DNA of 45,441 nucleotides from CAZTII01 sp964613305 (lineage in GTDB: Bacteria > Bacillota_I > Bacilli_A > Erysipelotrichales > Erysipelotrichaceae). Below are positions 33,194-41,772 of the stretch, in pieces (the stretch's first letter is position 1; every line of letters begins with the position of its first letter). Position numbers and translations under genes: made by a program. The stretch spans positions 1 to 45,441 of the forward strand of contig CAZTII010000008.1 in assembly GCA_964613305.1 (NCBI GenBank), written 5' to 3'. The notes below the pieces were generated by a model that saw nothing but the letters and a program-made list of their open reading frames with translations, had not been told where the DNA came from and searched no databases.

Positions 33194-33202
33194 ATTTTAT
33201 CA
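33194..33202 (-). promoter_or_regulatory. Putative extended -10 promoter of the nusB operon
   Basis: On the minus strand the bases read TGATAAAAT, an extended -10 with a TAAAAT core, about 22 bases before the nusB ATG. No clear -35 is seen. Confidence 0.4.
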
Positions 33203-33250
33203 TATTTTTTTTATTCTTGGTATGTTTTTAACTAGTTCCTATGATGTTGC

Positions 33251-33279
33251 TTGCAATTTCAATTAAAATTAATTATCAT
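33251..33279 (+). promoter_or_regulatory. Promoter of the DUF5662 gene
   Basis: TTGCAA (33251-33256) is followed after 17 bases by TATCAT (33274-33279). An AAAGGAAG ribosome binding site and ATG come next. It is divergent from the nusB promoter. Confidence 0.55.
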
Positions 33280-33299
33280 AAGGCAGAAAGGAAGTTACC

Positions 33300-33839
33300 A
33301 TGAGCAATTATTCACTCTTCTATCGCTTTAAAAATCATTTTATAACAATTACAACCCATAAACTAAAAGTAATGCGATTATGCTTTAAAATGGGTTTATT
33401 TAAACAAGGACTATTACACGATTTATCAAAATATTCACCAACGGAATTTATACCAGGAGTAAAATATTATCAAGGATATCGCTCACCAATCGATGCCGAA
33501 AAAGAGGATTTAGGCTGTTCATTCGGTTGGCTTCATCATAAAGGAAGAAATACACATCATTTTGAGTATTGGATTGATAAAAATAAAGAAGGATTGTACT
33601 GTCATAAAATACCAACAAAATATGTTTTAGAAATGGTATGTGATCGTATCGCCGCATGTCAAACATATCAAAAAGAAAACTACACTGACAGTGCAGCCTA
33701 CGACTATTTTATGAAAGGTAGTGACCGCCTTTTTATGAATCAAGCAACAGCAGCACAATTGCAATCGTATCTATTATTAGTCAAAGAAAAAGGCATCGAT
33801 AACGCCTTCTCAGAACTTAAAAAAATGAATTCGCAATGA
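33300..33839 (+). CDS. DUF5662 family protein
   Basis: A 179-residue cytosolic protein resembling the DUF5662 family. Its function is unknown to me. Histidine/aspartate pairs suggest metal binding: GLLHDLSKYSPTEF (residues 37-50) looks like an HD-type element, and HHKGRNTHHFEYW (about 79-91) adds several more histidines. Later MVCDRIAACQTY may contribute an acidic ligand. It is the only + strand gene between the xer operon and proS. In a rough hand count of 33301-33720, G and C are about equal (66 and 67), unlike the G-rich sense strand of genes left of 24,800. That fits a gene transcribed against replication. Confidence 0.8.
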   Translation: MSNYSLFYRFKNHFITITTHKLKVMRLCFKMGLFKQGLLHDLSKYSPTEFIPGVKYYQGYRSPIDAEKEDLGCSFGWLHHKGRNTHHFEYWIDKNKEGLYCHKIPTKYVLEMVCDRIAACQTYQKENYTDSAAYDYFMKGSDRLFMNQATAAQLQSYLLLVKEKGIDNAFSELKKMNSQ

Positions 33840-33848
33840 ATTCATTTT
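33823..33848. terminator. Bidirectional terminator between DUF5662 gene and lipoprotein gene
   Basis: AAATGAATTC (33823-33832) pairs perfectly with GAATTCATTT (33838-33847) across GCAAT. Runs of A before and T after make it usable from both sides. Both converging genes have their stop codons within it. Confidence 0.85.
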
Positions 33849-34552
33849 TCAATAGGTCGAATATCAGAAAGTAACATTTGATCTACATACTTCCATTCGC
33901 CCTTTACTTTTTTAACAACAATTGGTCGAAGTGAATCAGCACCACTAGACTGCATATACAATTTTGCTACATCTTTTTCTTCATACGTATATGGCGTTTC
34001 CGTAATAATCATCGTAATCGGAAGATCATACGTATATCCATTTTTAGGGTTAGAACCTAAAAAATAAGAATCTACTTTATATGTTTTATTTTCTAAACGA
34101 TCACGAATAAATTGACGATCATATTTCGATAATTCTTCTTCACTAAACAAGTTCAACATATCATAGGTCATCTGCGGATTATCCTTATAATTACTTAAAG
34201 CAATAAGTGCTAAAGCAACACATTCTTGAGGTTCATTACGAGCAAAGATGGATAATTGTTTTAGTTCATCAACCGTTGTTGGTAAATCACTTAATATGAC
34301 TTTAACGTTTTTATCATCGATTCGTTCCATTGATACACTAATTTGTTTTGCGACAGGTTCAGCAGTAGGTTTAACACTTTCTTTCGGCTCACTTGTAGGA
34401 TTAGTTGACTCTGTAGGTTTAACTGATTCTATAGGTTTAACTGATTCTGTTGGTTTATCATTCACCACATTATTTGTTGTTTTTTGATTATCTTGAGTAC
34501 ATCCTGTTAATACAACTAACACAATAAAAATAAATGCATAAATGCGTTTCAT
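33842..34552 (-). CDS. Lipoprotein with Lys-Pro-Thr-Glu-Ser repeat linker
   Basis: A 236-residue lipoprotein: basic start, hydrophobic stretch, lipobox LTGC with C18. A low-complexity linker (about residues 30-68) follows, built of repeats of VKPTES-like units, as in proteins that span the cell wall. The globular C-terminal domain (about 70-236) contains QECVALALIALSNYKDNP, KYDRQFIRDRLENKTY and GADSLRPIVVKKVKGEWKY. This pattern recalls the DUF6935-type domain of Firmicutes cell-surface proteins, though I hold that loosely. No enzyme motif is visible. AAAGGAA precedes the ATG. Confidence 0.8.
   Translation of the reverse strand: MKRIYAFIFIVLVVLTGCTQDNQKTTNNVVNDKPTESVKPIESVKPTESTNPTSEPKESVKPTAEPVAKQISVSMERIDDKNVKVILSDLPTTVDELKQLSIFARNEPQECVALALIALSNYKDNPQMTYDMLNLFSEEELSKYDRQFIRDRLENKTYKVDSYFLGSNPKNGYTYDLPITMIITETPYTYEEKDVAKLYMQSSGADSLRPIVVKKVKGEWKYVDQMLLSDIRPIEK
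34407..34460. repeat. Three 18-bp tandem repeats coding the lipoprotein linker
   Basis: Three imperfect 18-base units begin at 34407, 34425 and 34443, each of the form GATTCTGTAGGTTTAACT. On the minus strand they encode VKPTES, VKPIES and KPTES-type units. Such repeats can change in number by slippage. Confidence 0.8.
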
Positions 34553-34587
34553 AGTAAGTTCCTTTCTTTTGTATTAATTGGGATGAT

Positions 34588-34610
34588 TGTTATTAATAGT
34601 ATATACTATT
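34588..34610 (-). promoter_or_regulatory. Putative promoter with palindrome before the lipoprotein gene
   Basis: AATAGTATATACTATT (34595-34610) is a perfect 16-base palindrome that contains a TATACT -10 on the minus strand (34603 to 34598). The 17 bases at 34588-34604 are identical to those before the lipoprotein gene at 45,323. No clear -35 is seen. Confidence 0.4.
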
Positions 34611-34614
34611 CCAT

Positions 34615-34643
34615 AAAAAAAAGCTCTGATTTTTTCAGAACTT
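34615..34643 (-). terminator. Terminator of lemA
   Basis: Read on the minus strand, AAGTTCTGA (34643 to 34635) pairs with TCAGAGCTT (34629 to 34621, one G-T pair) across five A. An unbroken run of eight T includes the stem end. Confidence 0.85.
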
Positions 34644-34646
34644 TTC

Positions 34647-35198
34647 TTAAAAACTTACTTTTACGTTTTGTCTTTCTGATTCATCAGAAACTGTAAATAA
34701 TGGTTGTTTTCTAAATCCTAACAAACCTGCGATTAAGTTAGTTGGGAATAGTTCAATCTTTGTATTGAATTCTTTACAAACACCATTATAGTACTTACGA
34801 GAATTCGCAATGTCACCTTCCATCAAACGAAGATCACCTTGTAACTCTAAGAAGTTTGTATTTGCTTTTAGTTCAGGATAACTTTCTTGTAAAGCAAATA
34901 ATTGTCTTAAAGCACCTGAGAATTGATTTTCTGCTTCTACTTTATCAGCTGTAGTTGGCGCAGCAAGTGCACTATTACGGGCTTTAATAACCGCTTCTAA
35001 TGTCCCTTGTTCATGTTTAGCGTAACCTTTTACTGTTTCCACTAAATTAGGAATTAAATCGTATCGTTTCTTTAGGTAAACATCCATTGTAGAAAATGCT
35101 TCTTCTACCTTATTACGCCACACTACAAGCGTGTTATAGGTAGATATAAACCAAATTAAAATTAGAACGACAATAATACCAATAATAATATAAGGCAT
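34647..35198 (-). CDS. lemA: LemA family protein
   Basis: A 183-residue LemA-family protein. One N-terminal transmembrane helix (residues 3-21) is followed by a cytoplasmic or surface helical bundle. Family segments are NTLVVWRNKVEEAFSTMDVYLKKRYDLIPNLVETVKGYA, RNSALAA and the C-terminal FNTKIELFPTNLIAGLLGF (each conserved in LemA). The family is widespread, but the molecular role is unsettled. A strong AAAGGAGG precedes the ATG. It stands alone between its own promoter and terminator; no TPM-domain partner gene is adjacent. Confidence 0.94.
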   Translation of the reverse strand: MPYIIIGIIVVLILIWFISTYNTLVVWRNKVEEAFSTMDVYLKKRYDLIPNLVETVKGYAKHEQGTLEAVIKARNSALAAPTTADKVEAENQFSGALRQLFALQESYPELKANTNFLELQGDLRLMEGDIANSRKYYNGVCKEFNTKIELFPTNLIAGLLGFRKQPLFTVSDESERQNVKVSF

Positions 35199-35223
35199 TG
35201 TTTTACCTCCTTTACCTAGTTCA

Positions 35224-35232
35224 ATAATATCA
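35224..35232 (-). promoter_or_regulatory. Extended -10 promoter of lemA
   Basis: On the minus strand the bases read TGATATTAT, an extended -10, about 26 bases before the lemA ATG. The -35 region is not convincing. Confidence 0.45.
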
Positions 35233-35271
35233 TAACTATTTCATAAATTAAAGCTGTTTTCTAGATTTAAA

Positions 35272-35616
35272 TTACTTTTTGCGAATTAGCGTTATCGATA
35301 AGATATCATTTGTATAATTCACACTTGCTTCATCAATCATTGTTGCTAAAAGTGAAAGATTTACTGTGCCATCATTCATTAATAATAATTGTTCATAATA
35401 ATCTTCACATGATTTATCTCTTGGTAAATTTAATTGTTCGATTACTTCATTAATTCCTTCTGGTAATTTTGCTGTTAGTCCAGCAATAATAATAAATGAT
35501 TGTTCTTCTTGATAATTTATTTCTACATTAAATGTTACAATATTAACACTTAAAAAATAATCAATTAAAGCATTTGATAATATGCCAAGTTTATTTTTTT
35601 CTTTTTGATGTATCAT
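35272..35616 (-). CDS. Small unknown protein coupled to the DUF1576 gene
   Basis: A 114-residue soluble protein that I do not recognise. It has no signal or membrane segment. Predicted strands alternate with helices (NIVTFNVEINYQ, SFIIIAGL, LSITLIRKK), suggesting a small alpha/beta domain that may duplicate a ferredoxin-like fold. The ATG at 35616 forms an ATGA overlap with the DUF1576 stop and lies 10 bases after AGGAGG. An ATG at 35625 is only one base from that site and is unlikely. The tight coupling suggests that it works with the membrane protein, possibly as a regulatory subunit. Confidence 0.7.
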   Translation of the reverse strand: MIHQKEKNKLGILSNALIDYFLSVNIVTFNVEINYQEEQSFIIIAGLTAKLPEGINEVIEQLNLPRDKSCEDYYEQLLLMNDGTVNLSLLATMIDEASVNYTNDILSITLIRKK

Positions 35617-36863
35617 TTCTTCCATACCTCCTTTACATTGCGGATACTATCTAAAATAGGAACAAGAAATGCCGCAACAAATCCGCCTGAAAAACCGTTA
35701 TTGTATAAATTCATGCCTCCATGAAGAAATCCAACATTGGTTACTACTGCCATGTGTAAAAATCCTGCTACAATTCCAGCAATTGGACCATATTCTCCAG
35801 CAATTGGTGCAAGTGTTGTTCCAAATAGAGCGGATAAAACCGCTACTGTTGAATTAGGAGGAATAATATTCAAGGCATTCGTAATATATATTCCAACTAA
35901 AATAGGAATAACATTTTTTGGTGTTTTACCAAAACTACCAAAGCCAACAATCGTAAAAATACCGCCAATAATTGGTCCATTGATATCTTGGGCAAGGCTT
36001 TTTGCATACACAGTTGCAATAATACCTAAAACACCCATATTGATTAGTGTTAATCCTAATCCATAGCGTAGAATAAAATCACTTACTAAGCGCCCTTTTT
36101 CATTAAATAAACTAATCGCATCTTTGATGGATCGATCATTTAATAAAGAACCGATGGAAATTAGTAAAAAGAATAAGAAAAACAATAAAATCAATAAATT
36201 TTTATTGTGTCCTTCACTTAAAATAGATGTTGTAACAACTTTAACATCAAACATTTTAAAGATACCATTAATGGCCATACCAATAATACCAGCGGTAAAA
36301 CCAACATTGTATAAATTATAACCGTGATGAAAACGAATAAAGGAACTAGAGAGTGGTGCTATAATCAAACCAATTGTGATTCCAGACAACTGTCCTAGTA
36401 AAATACCTAATGGAAGTGGTAATGATAATCCAAAAGAAATATAGCTTACAAGTGGTCCTAATGATGTTCCAAATAGAGCAGGAATAATGACTGTCGCAAA
36501 CGATGTTCTTTCTATTTTCGAATACAAATAAACACCGAAAGTAATTGATATTGAATTATAAATATTTTTACCAAACAAAGAAAATCCAGCAATGGTAAAT
36601 AACACCGCAAAATGTGGTCCACTTAAATGAATGTTGTTTCTATCCAACATCATTGTTGAAATAAGCAGTAAGAGTGCAGCATTAAAAATAGCGGCACCAA
36701 TGCATGTTAATGCCATATAATCGGTTAATAAATTACATGGTGAAGTGATGATTTTTTCTAAACCAACATAGATTTCATATGGTGTATTAAACACAAAACT
36801 AATACCCATAAGTAATATGCTGAGTAAATAAAAGAAATAATAATTAATACGGGGGTTATTCAT
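35613..36863 (-). CDS. DUF1576 multi-pass membrane protein
   Basis: A 416-residue integral membrane protein with about 10-12 hydrophobic helices and two similar halves. The first half has TIAGFSLFGKN, PALFGTSLGPL and HHGYNLYNVGFTAG. The second has TIVGFGSFGKT, SALFGTTLAPI and HGGMNLYNNGFSGG in the same order. Such paired repeats are a hallmark of transporters and channels. DUF1576 is a recognised family of unknown function. AGGAG precedes the ATG. It lies 17 bases after the ABC-F gene and is coupled to the small protein downstream. Confidence 0.85.
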   Translation of the reverse strand: MNNPRINYYFFYLLSILLMGISFVFNTPYEIYVGLEKIITSPCNLLTDYMALTCIGAAIFNAALLLLISTMMLDRNNIHLSGPHFAVLFTIAGFSLFGKNIYNSISITFGVYLYSKIERTSFATVIIPALFGTSLGPLVSYISFGLSLPLPLGILLGQLSGITIGLIIAPLSSSFIRFHHGYNLYNVGFTAGIIGMAINGIFKMFDVKVVTTSILSEGHNKNLLILLFFLFFLLISIGSLLNDRSIKDAISLFNEKGRLVSDFILRYGLGLTLINMGVLGIIATVYAKSLAQDINGPIIGGIFTIVGFGSFGKTPKNVIPILVGIYITNALNIIPPNSTVAVLSALFGTTLAPIAGEYGPIAGIVAGFLHMAVVTNVGFLHGGMNLYNNGFSGGFVAAFLVPILDSIRNVKEVWKK

Positions 36864-36880
36864 AGAATAGCTCCTATCTT

Positions 36881-38428
36881 TTATACAATACTATATTCTG
36901 ACACATTCCATATTTCATCAACAAGTCCTTGATAAAACTCTTTTTCGTGACATACTAATAAAATAGTTCCTTTATAGTCAATTAATGCTCGTTTTAATTC
37001 ATCTTTACTATCACTATCTAAGTGATTAGTAGGCTCATCCAATAAAAGAACATTGCTCGGTTTATTCATCAATTTACATAGACGTAATTTAGCTTGTTCA
37101 CCACCTGATAAAACATGAACTTTGCTTTCAATTTCGTTGGTTGTTAAACCACATTTTGCTAATGCACTACGTATTTCATATTGACTAAAACTAGGATAAT
37201 CCAACCATAATTCATCGATACACGTATTGTTGGATGGTTTAACTTCTTGTTGGAAATAAGCAACTTCTAAATTATCACCAGTATATACTTTTCCATCAAT
37301 CGTTTCAATCAATCCTAATAAGCTTTTTAACAAGGTTGATTTCCCTAAACCATTTGCGCCTATAATCGCAATTTTTTTACCTTTTTCAAGCACTAAATTC
37401 ATTGGTTTTGATAATGGATGAGTATAGCCAATGACGACATTATCACACTCAAATATCGTTTTACTTGGTGTTTTACCAAGTAGGAAATGAAAGGTTGGTT
37501 TATCACGTTCTTCTTTTAAAACAATTCGTTCTATTTTATCTAATTTCTTGGCACGAGAATTAGCCATTCCTCGTGTTGCAACTCTTGCTTTGTTTCTAGC
37601 AATAAAGTCTTCCATTTTTTCAATTTCTTTTTGTTGACGATTAAAGGCTGATTCTAAGGCTTTTTGTTCAATCTCATACACACGTTCAAATTCATCAACG
37701 TTTCCTACGTAACGATTAATCGAAGCACCAGAAACATGGTATACAATATTAACAACATCATTGATAAAGAAGCGATCATGAGAAATTAAAATAAAGGCAT
37801 TTTCATAGTTTAATAAATATCGTTTTAACCAATCGATGTGTTCTTCATCTAAATAGTTTGTAGGTTCATCCAGCAATAAAATATCTGGTTTTTCTAACAA
37901 TAACTTCGCTAAAAGTACTTTTGTTCGTTGTCCCCCACTACATTCTTTAAAGCGACGATGTAACCCTATGGCATTAATTCCTAAGGCATTTGCAATCTCT
38001 TCCACTTTCGCATCAATTAAATAAAAATCATGATGATCCATATGTTCTTGTAAATTACCAATTTCTTCTAAAGCATCATTCATCTTTTGTTCAGTCATGT
38101 CAGCCATCATTGAATACAATTCATTAATGCGCTCTTCCATTTTTAATAATGGATCAAACGCACTTTTTAAGACATCCACTACTTCCACATCTTCCGCAAA
38201 ATCACTTTGTTGATTTAAGTAGCCAACTTGACAGTTTTTACTCCATGTAATTTTTCCGAAATCAGGTTCAATGGTATGGGTAATAATTTTTAAAAATGTA
38301 CTTTTCCCTTCGCCATTTGCACCAATTAAACCAACATGTTCCCCTTTTAACAATCGAAACGATACATCAGTAAAGATTGTTTTTCCTGCATAACTATGCG
38401 ATAAATTTTCTACCGTACAAACACTCAT
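36881..38428 (-). CDS. ABC-F family ATPase
   Basis: A 515-residue protein with two ABC domains and no membrane segments: Walker A GANGEGKST (36-44) and GANGLGKST in the second half, signatures CSGGQRTKVLLAKLLL and LSGGEQAKLRLCKLM, Walker B ILLLDEPTNYLDEEH and VLLLDEPTNHLDSDS. The linker of about 80 residues (250-330) is basic and helical. ABC-F proteins act on the ribosome; some restore translation (EttA type) and some protect against antibiotics. The short linker and housekeeping-like overall pattern suggest the YkpA/YbiT type and not a resistance protein, but this is not certain. It follows guaB and its terminator. Confidence 0.9.
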   Translation of the reverse strand: MSVCTVENLSHSYAGKTIFTDVSFRLLKGEHVGLIGANGEGKSTFLKIITHTIEPDFGKITWSKNCQVGYLNQQSDFAEDVEVVDVLKSAFDPLLKMEERINELYSMMADMTEQKMNDALEEIGNLQEHMDHHDFYLIDAKVEEIANALGINAIGLHRRFKECSGGQRTKVLLAKLLLEKPDILLLDEPTNYLDEEHIDWLKRYLLNYENAFILISHDRFFINDVVNIVYHVSGASINRYVGNVDEFERVYEIEQKALESAFNRQQKEIEKMEDFIARNKARVATRGMANSRAKKLDKIERIVLKEERDKPTFHFLLGKTPSKTIFECDNVVIGYTHPLSKPMNLVLEKGKKIAIIGANGLGKSTLLKSLLGLIETIDGKVYTGDNLEVAYFQQEVKPSNNTCIDELWLDYPSFSQYEIRSALAKCGLTTNEIESKVHVLSGGEQAKLRLCKLMNKPSNVLLLDEPTNHLDSDSKDELKRALIDYKGTILLVCHEKEFYQGLVDEIWNVSEYSIV

Positions 38429-38445
38429 ATGTTCCCCTTCTAACT

Positions 38446-38472
38446 ATAAAAAGCGGTACAACTTGTACCGCT
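38446..38472 (-). terminator. Terminator of guaB
   Basis: Minus strand: AGCGGTAC (38472 to 38465) pairs perfectly with GTACCGCT (38459 to 38452) across AAGTT, followed by a run of five T. Confidence 0.85.
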
Positions 38473-38477
38473 ACCTT

Positions 38478-39986
38478 TTATTTATAACTTTCGTTCGTTT
38501 GATCTTTTACAATAACATCATGAGCTCCACCTTCAATAATTGACGTAGAACTTACGAGTGTTAAACATGCTTTTTCTTGAAGTTCAGCAATTGTTAAAGC
38601 ACCACAGTTACACATTGTTGATTTAATCTTAGCAAGTGTGGTTAGTACATTGTCTTTAAGTGGTCCAGCATATGGAACATATGAATCAACACCTTCTTCA
38701 AAGCTAAGTTTTTGACCGCCACCTAAATCATAACGTTGCCAGTTACGAGCACGATTACTTCCTTCACCCCAGTATTCTTTTACAAAATTACCGTTAACCA
38801 TTAATTTATTGGTAGGTGCTTCTTCAAAACGAGAGAAGTATCTTCCTAACATAACAAAGTCACTACCCATTGCTAAAGCTAATGTGATGTGATAATCATA
38901 AACGATGCCACCATCAGAACAAATAGGAATATAAACACCTGTTCTATTGAAATAATCATCACGAGCTTTCGCAACTTCAATCACAGAAGTTGCTTGACCA
39001 CGACCAATACCCTTTGTTTCACGAGTGATACAAATAGAACCACCACCAATACCAACTTTAATAAAGTCAGCACCACAATCAGCTAAATAATCAAATCCTT
39101 CTTTACTAACAACGTTACCAGCTCCAACTTTTACGCTGTCACCATACGTTTCACGAATCCAATCGATGGTTAGTTTTTGCCATTCAGAATAACCTTCACT
39201 TGAGTCAATACATAAAACATCCACACCAGCTTCAACTAATGCAGGTACACGTTCTTTATAATCACGAGTATTAATACCAGCACCAACTAAGTATTGTTTA
39301 TTCTTGTCTAATAGTTCATTCGGATTTTCTTTGTGTGAATCATAATCTTTTCTAAATACTAAATATTTCAAACATTGATTATCATCAATAATTGGTAATG
39401 TATTTAATTTATGATCCCATATAATATCATTACAGTCACTTAATGTGCTATCTTGTTTTGCCACAACTAATTTTTCAAAAGGTGTCATTAATGAACTTGC
39501 TTTTGTGTTTAAATCTAAACGTGATACACGATAATCACGACTAGTAATTAACCCTAATAGTTTACCGTTATACGTACCATCTTCAGTTACTGGCATTGTC
39601 GAATGCCCAGTTCTTTCTACTAATTCTAATATATCACGTAAAGTAGAATCTGGCGTTAAATTCGAGTCACTAACAACAAATCCTGCTTTATAGTTTTTAA
39701 CCTTTGCCACCATTGCTGCTTGGCTTTCAACACTTTGTGAACCATAAATAAAACTAAGACCACCCTCTTTAGCAAGTGCAATTCCCATTTTATCACCAGA
39801 AACAGACTGCATGATTGCACTAACAAGAGGAATATTAAGAGATAATGGAGCCTCTTCTCCTTTTTTAAACTTCACTAATGGAGTTTTTAAACTTACTTTC
39901 GTAGGAACACACTCACTACTTGAGTATCCTGGAACAAGTAAATATTCACTAAATGTATGACTTGAACCTTCATAATAATATGCCAT
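38478..39986 (-). CDS. guaB: IMP dehydrogenase, Tritrichomonas-type
   Basis: Oxidises IMP to XMP with NAD, the rate-limiting step of guanine nucleotide synthesis. The 502 residues form a TIM barrel interrupted by a CBS pair (about 107-225). The catalytic cysteine is C319 in GIGGGSICITRETKGIGRGQ, and the flap has RARNWQRYDLGGGQK with R418 and Y419. These numbers are identical to those of the Tritrichomonas foetus enzyme (C319, R418, Y419; 503 residues). The C-terminus (STMCNCGALTIAELQ, VEGGAHDVIVKD-like end) also matches that enzyme as I remember it, while the usual bacterial GSICTTRVVAGVGVPQ is absent. GGGAGAT precedes the ATG. It has its own promoter and terminator. Confidence 0.95.
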   Translation of the reverse strand: MAYYYEGSSHTFSEYLLVPGYSSSECVPTKVSLKTPLVKFKKGEEAPLSLNIPLVSAIMQSVSGDKMGIALAKEGGLSFIYGSQSVESQAAMVAKVKNYKAGFVVSDSNLTPDSTLRDILELVERTGHSTMPVTEDGTYNGKLLGLITSRDYRVSRLDLNTKASSLMTPFEKLVVAKQDSTLSDCNDIIWDHKLNTLPIIDDNQCLKYLVFRKDYDSHKENPNELLDKNKQYLVGAGINTRDYKERVPALVEAGVDVLCIDSSEGYSEWQKLTIDWIRETYGDSVKVGAGNVVSKEGFDYLADCGADFIKVGIGGGSICITRETKGIGRGQATSVIEVAKARDDYFNRTGVYIPICSDGGIVYDYHITLALAMGSDFVMLGRYFSRFEEAPTNKLMVNGNFVKEYWGEGSNRARNWQRYDLGGGQKLSFEEGVDSYVPYAGPLKDNVLTTLAKIKSTMCNCGALTIAELQEKACLTLVSSTSIIEGGAHDVIVKDQTNESYK

Positions 39987-40020
39987 CGATCTTATCTCCC
40001 TTTCTCTATCAATTTTTAAG

Positions 40021-40049
40021 ATTATATCCTAAAAAGCCTTTAATGTAAA
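40021..40049 (-). promoter_or_regulatory. Sigma-A-type promoter of guaB
   Basis: Minus strand TTTACA (40049 to 40044) is followed after exactly 17 bases by TATAAT (40026 to 40021). The guaB ATG lies about 35 bases on. Confidence 0.75.
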
Positions 40050-40059
40050 GTGATTTTCA

Positions 40060-40067
40060 TGTATAAT
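40060..40067 (+). promoter_or_regulatory. -10 element of the proS promoter
   Basis: TGTATAAT includes a perfect TATAAT (40062-40067) 23 bases before the proS ATG. The -35 region (around 40039-40044, TTTAAT) is weak. It is divergent from the guaB promoter; no T-box or other leader fits into the short space. Confidence 0.55.
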
Positions 40068-40089
40068 CAATGAGAAGTGAGGAAAGAAT

Positions 40090-41772
40090 ATGAAATGTAA
40101 AAACAGTTTTTTTTATACGCTACGTGAAAATGTAAAAGATGAAGATTCTAAAAGTAGTAACTATTTAGTCCGCTCAGGAATGATTAAAAAAAGCTCTTCT
40201 GGAGTTTATATGATATTGCCGTTAGGACTAAAAGTAATTCGTAAAATTGAAGATATTATTCGTGAAGAAATGGATGATACTGGCTGTCAAGAATTAATCA
40301 TGCCGGCCTTAATTCCCGAAGAAGTATACATTGCTTCGGGACGTCGTGAAGGTTTTGGTAATAGTATGTTTTCTTTAAAAGATCGTTTCTCAAAACCCTT
40401 TGTTTTAGGACCAACCCATGAAGAATTATTCGCAATGGCAGCGTCAATGCACATCCAATCATATAAAGATTTACCTTTTTCTTTATATCAATTTCAAACA
40501 AAATTTAGAGATGAACCACGTCCAAGATACGGTTTAATTCGCGTTAGAGAGTTTATTATGAAAGATGCGTATACCTTTGATAAAGATGAAGAAGGTTTAC
40601 ACATCGCTTATATGAAACAATTTAACGCCTATAAAAACATCTTTGATCGTTTACACTTAGACTATAAAATCGTAAAAGCGGATACTGGTGTAATGGGTGG
40701 ATTATTATCAGAAGAATTTCAAGCTGTCAGTGACATCGGTGAAGATATTTTAGTATTATGTGACAGTTGTGATTTATCAAGCAATTTAGAAATTGCTGCC
40801 TGTTTACCAATTGTAGAAGAAGCAACTGATTTAAAGGAAAAAGAATGTATTCATACTCCAAACGCGAAAACAATTGAAGAAGTGACAAATTTTTTACAAG
40901 AAGACAGTAAAAAATTTGTAAAAACACTCATTTATATGGTTGATAATAAACCTGTTGCATGCATGGTTCGTGGTGATCATGAAGTCAATGAAGTAAAACT
41001 AAGAAAATTATTTAAAGCGACAACAATTGAATTAGCAAGCCCTACTGTAGTCGAACAAGTAACAAGCGCTATTGTTGGTTTTGCTGGTCCAATTGGTATT
41101 AAATGTACATTAGTTGCGGATAAAACTGTCATGAACATGCATAATTTTATTACTGGTGCTAATAAAACCGATTACCATTATAAAAATGTCAATGTAAGTG
41201 ATTTTAAAGCTGATTACATTGAAGATATTCGTAACATTTGTGAAGGTGACAGGTGTCAATGTGGTGGTCATATTACCTTTAAACGTGGTATTGAAGTAGG
41301 AAATACGTTTAAACTTGGAACTAAATATTCTAAAGCTTTAGGGTTAGAATACTTAAATAGTGATAATCATCTTCAACCAGTATGGATGGGAAGTTATGGT
41401 ATTGGCCCTGCTCGTTGTATGGCCGCTATTGCTGAACAGTTTGCTGATGATGACGGAATCGCATGGCCAAGCAATGTAGCTCCATTCCATGTCGCCATCG
41501 TTGTTATTTCCATCAAAGATGAAATACAAATGGCTTTAGCTACTCAATTATACGAAACATTAAAAAAACATAAAATTGATGTAATTTTAGATGATCGAGA
41601 TGAAAGACCTGGGGTTAAATTCAAAGATATGGATTTAATTGGAATTCCTTATCGAATCACTGTTGGTAAAAAAGCTGGTGATAACATCATTGAATTTAAA
41701 CAACGTGGTGAAAAAGATAGTGTAGACTATACTGTTGAAGAAATTGTAGGAATTTTAAGTTCAAAACTATGA
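40090..41772 (+). CDS. proS: Prolyl-tRNA synthetase, bacterial type
   Basis: A 560-residue class II synthetase. The core contains GPTHEELFA, FRDEPRPRYGLIRVREFIMKDAYTFD and the late GSYGIGPARCMAAIAEQ. An insertion editing domain (about 225-385), which clears Ala-tRNA-Pro, is present and contains KFVKTLIYMVDNKPVACMVRGDHEVNEVKLRK (split: KFVKTLIYM then VRGDHEVNEVKL). The C-terminal anticodon domain ends the protein. Unlike thrS and alaS here, it has no T-box leader. GAGGAAAG precedes the ATG. The stop overlaps the femX-like gene as ATGA. Confidence 0.96.
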   Translation: MKCKNSFFYTLRENVKDEDSKSSNYLVRSGMIKKSSSGVYMILPLGLKVIRKIEDIIREEMDDTGCQELIMPALIPEEVYIASGRREGFGNSMFSLKDRFSKPFVLGPTHEELFAMAASMHIQSYKDLPFSLYQFQTKFRDEPRPRYGLIRVREFIMKDAYTFDKDEEGLHIAYMKQFNAYKNIFDRLHLDYKIVKADTGVMGGLLSEEFQAVSDIGEDILVLCDSCDLSSNLEIAACLPIVEEATDLKEKECIHTPNAKTIEEVTNFLQEDSKKFVKTLIYMVDNKPVACMVRGDHEVNEVKLRKLFKATTIELASPTVVEQVTSAIVGFAGPIGIKCTLVADKTVMNMHNFITGANKTDYHYKNVNVSDFKADYIEDIRNICEGDRCQCGGHITFKRGIEVGNTFKLGTKYSKALGLEYLNSDNHLQPVWMGSYGIGPARCMAAIAEQFADDDGIAWPSNVAPFHVAIVVISIKDEIQMALATQLYETLKKHKIDVILDDRDERPGVKFKDMDLIGIPYRITVGKKAGDNIIEFKQRGEKDSVDYTVEEIVGILSSKL

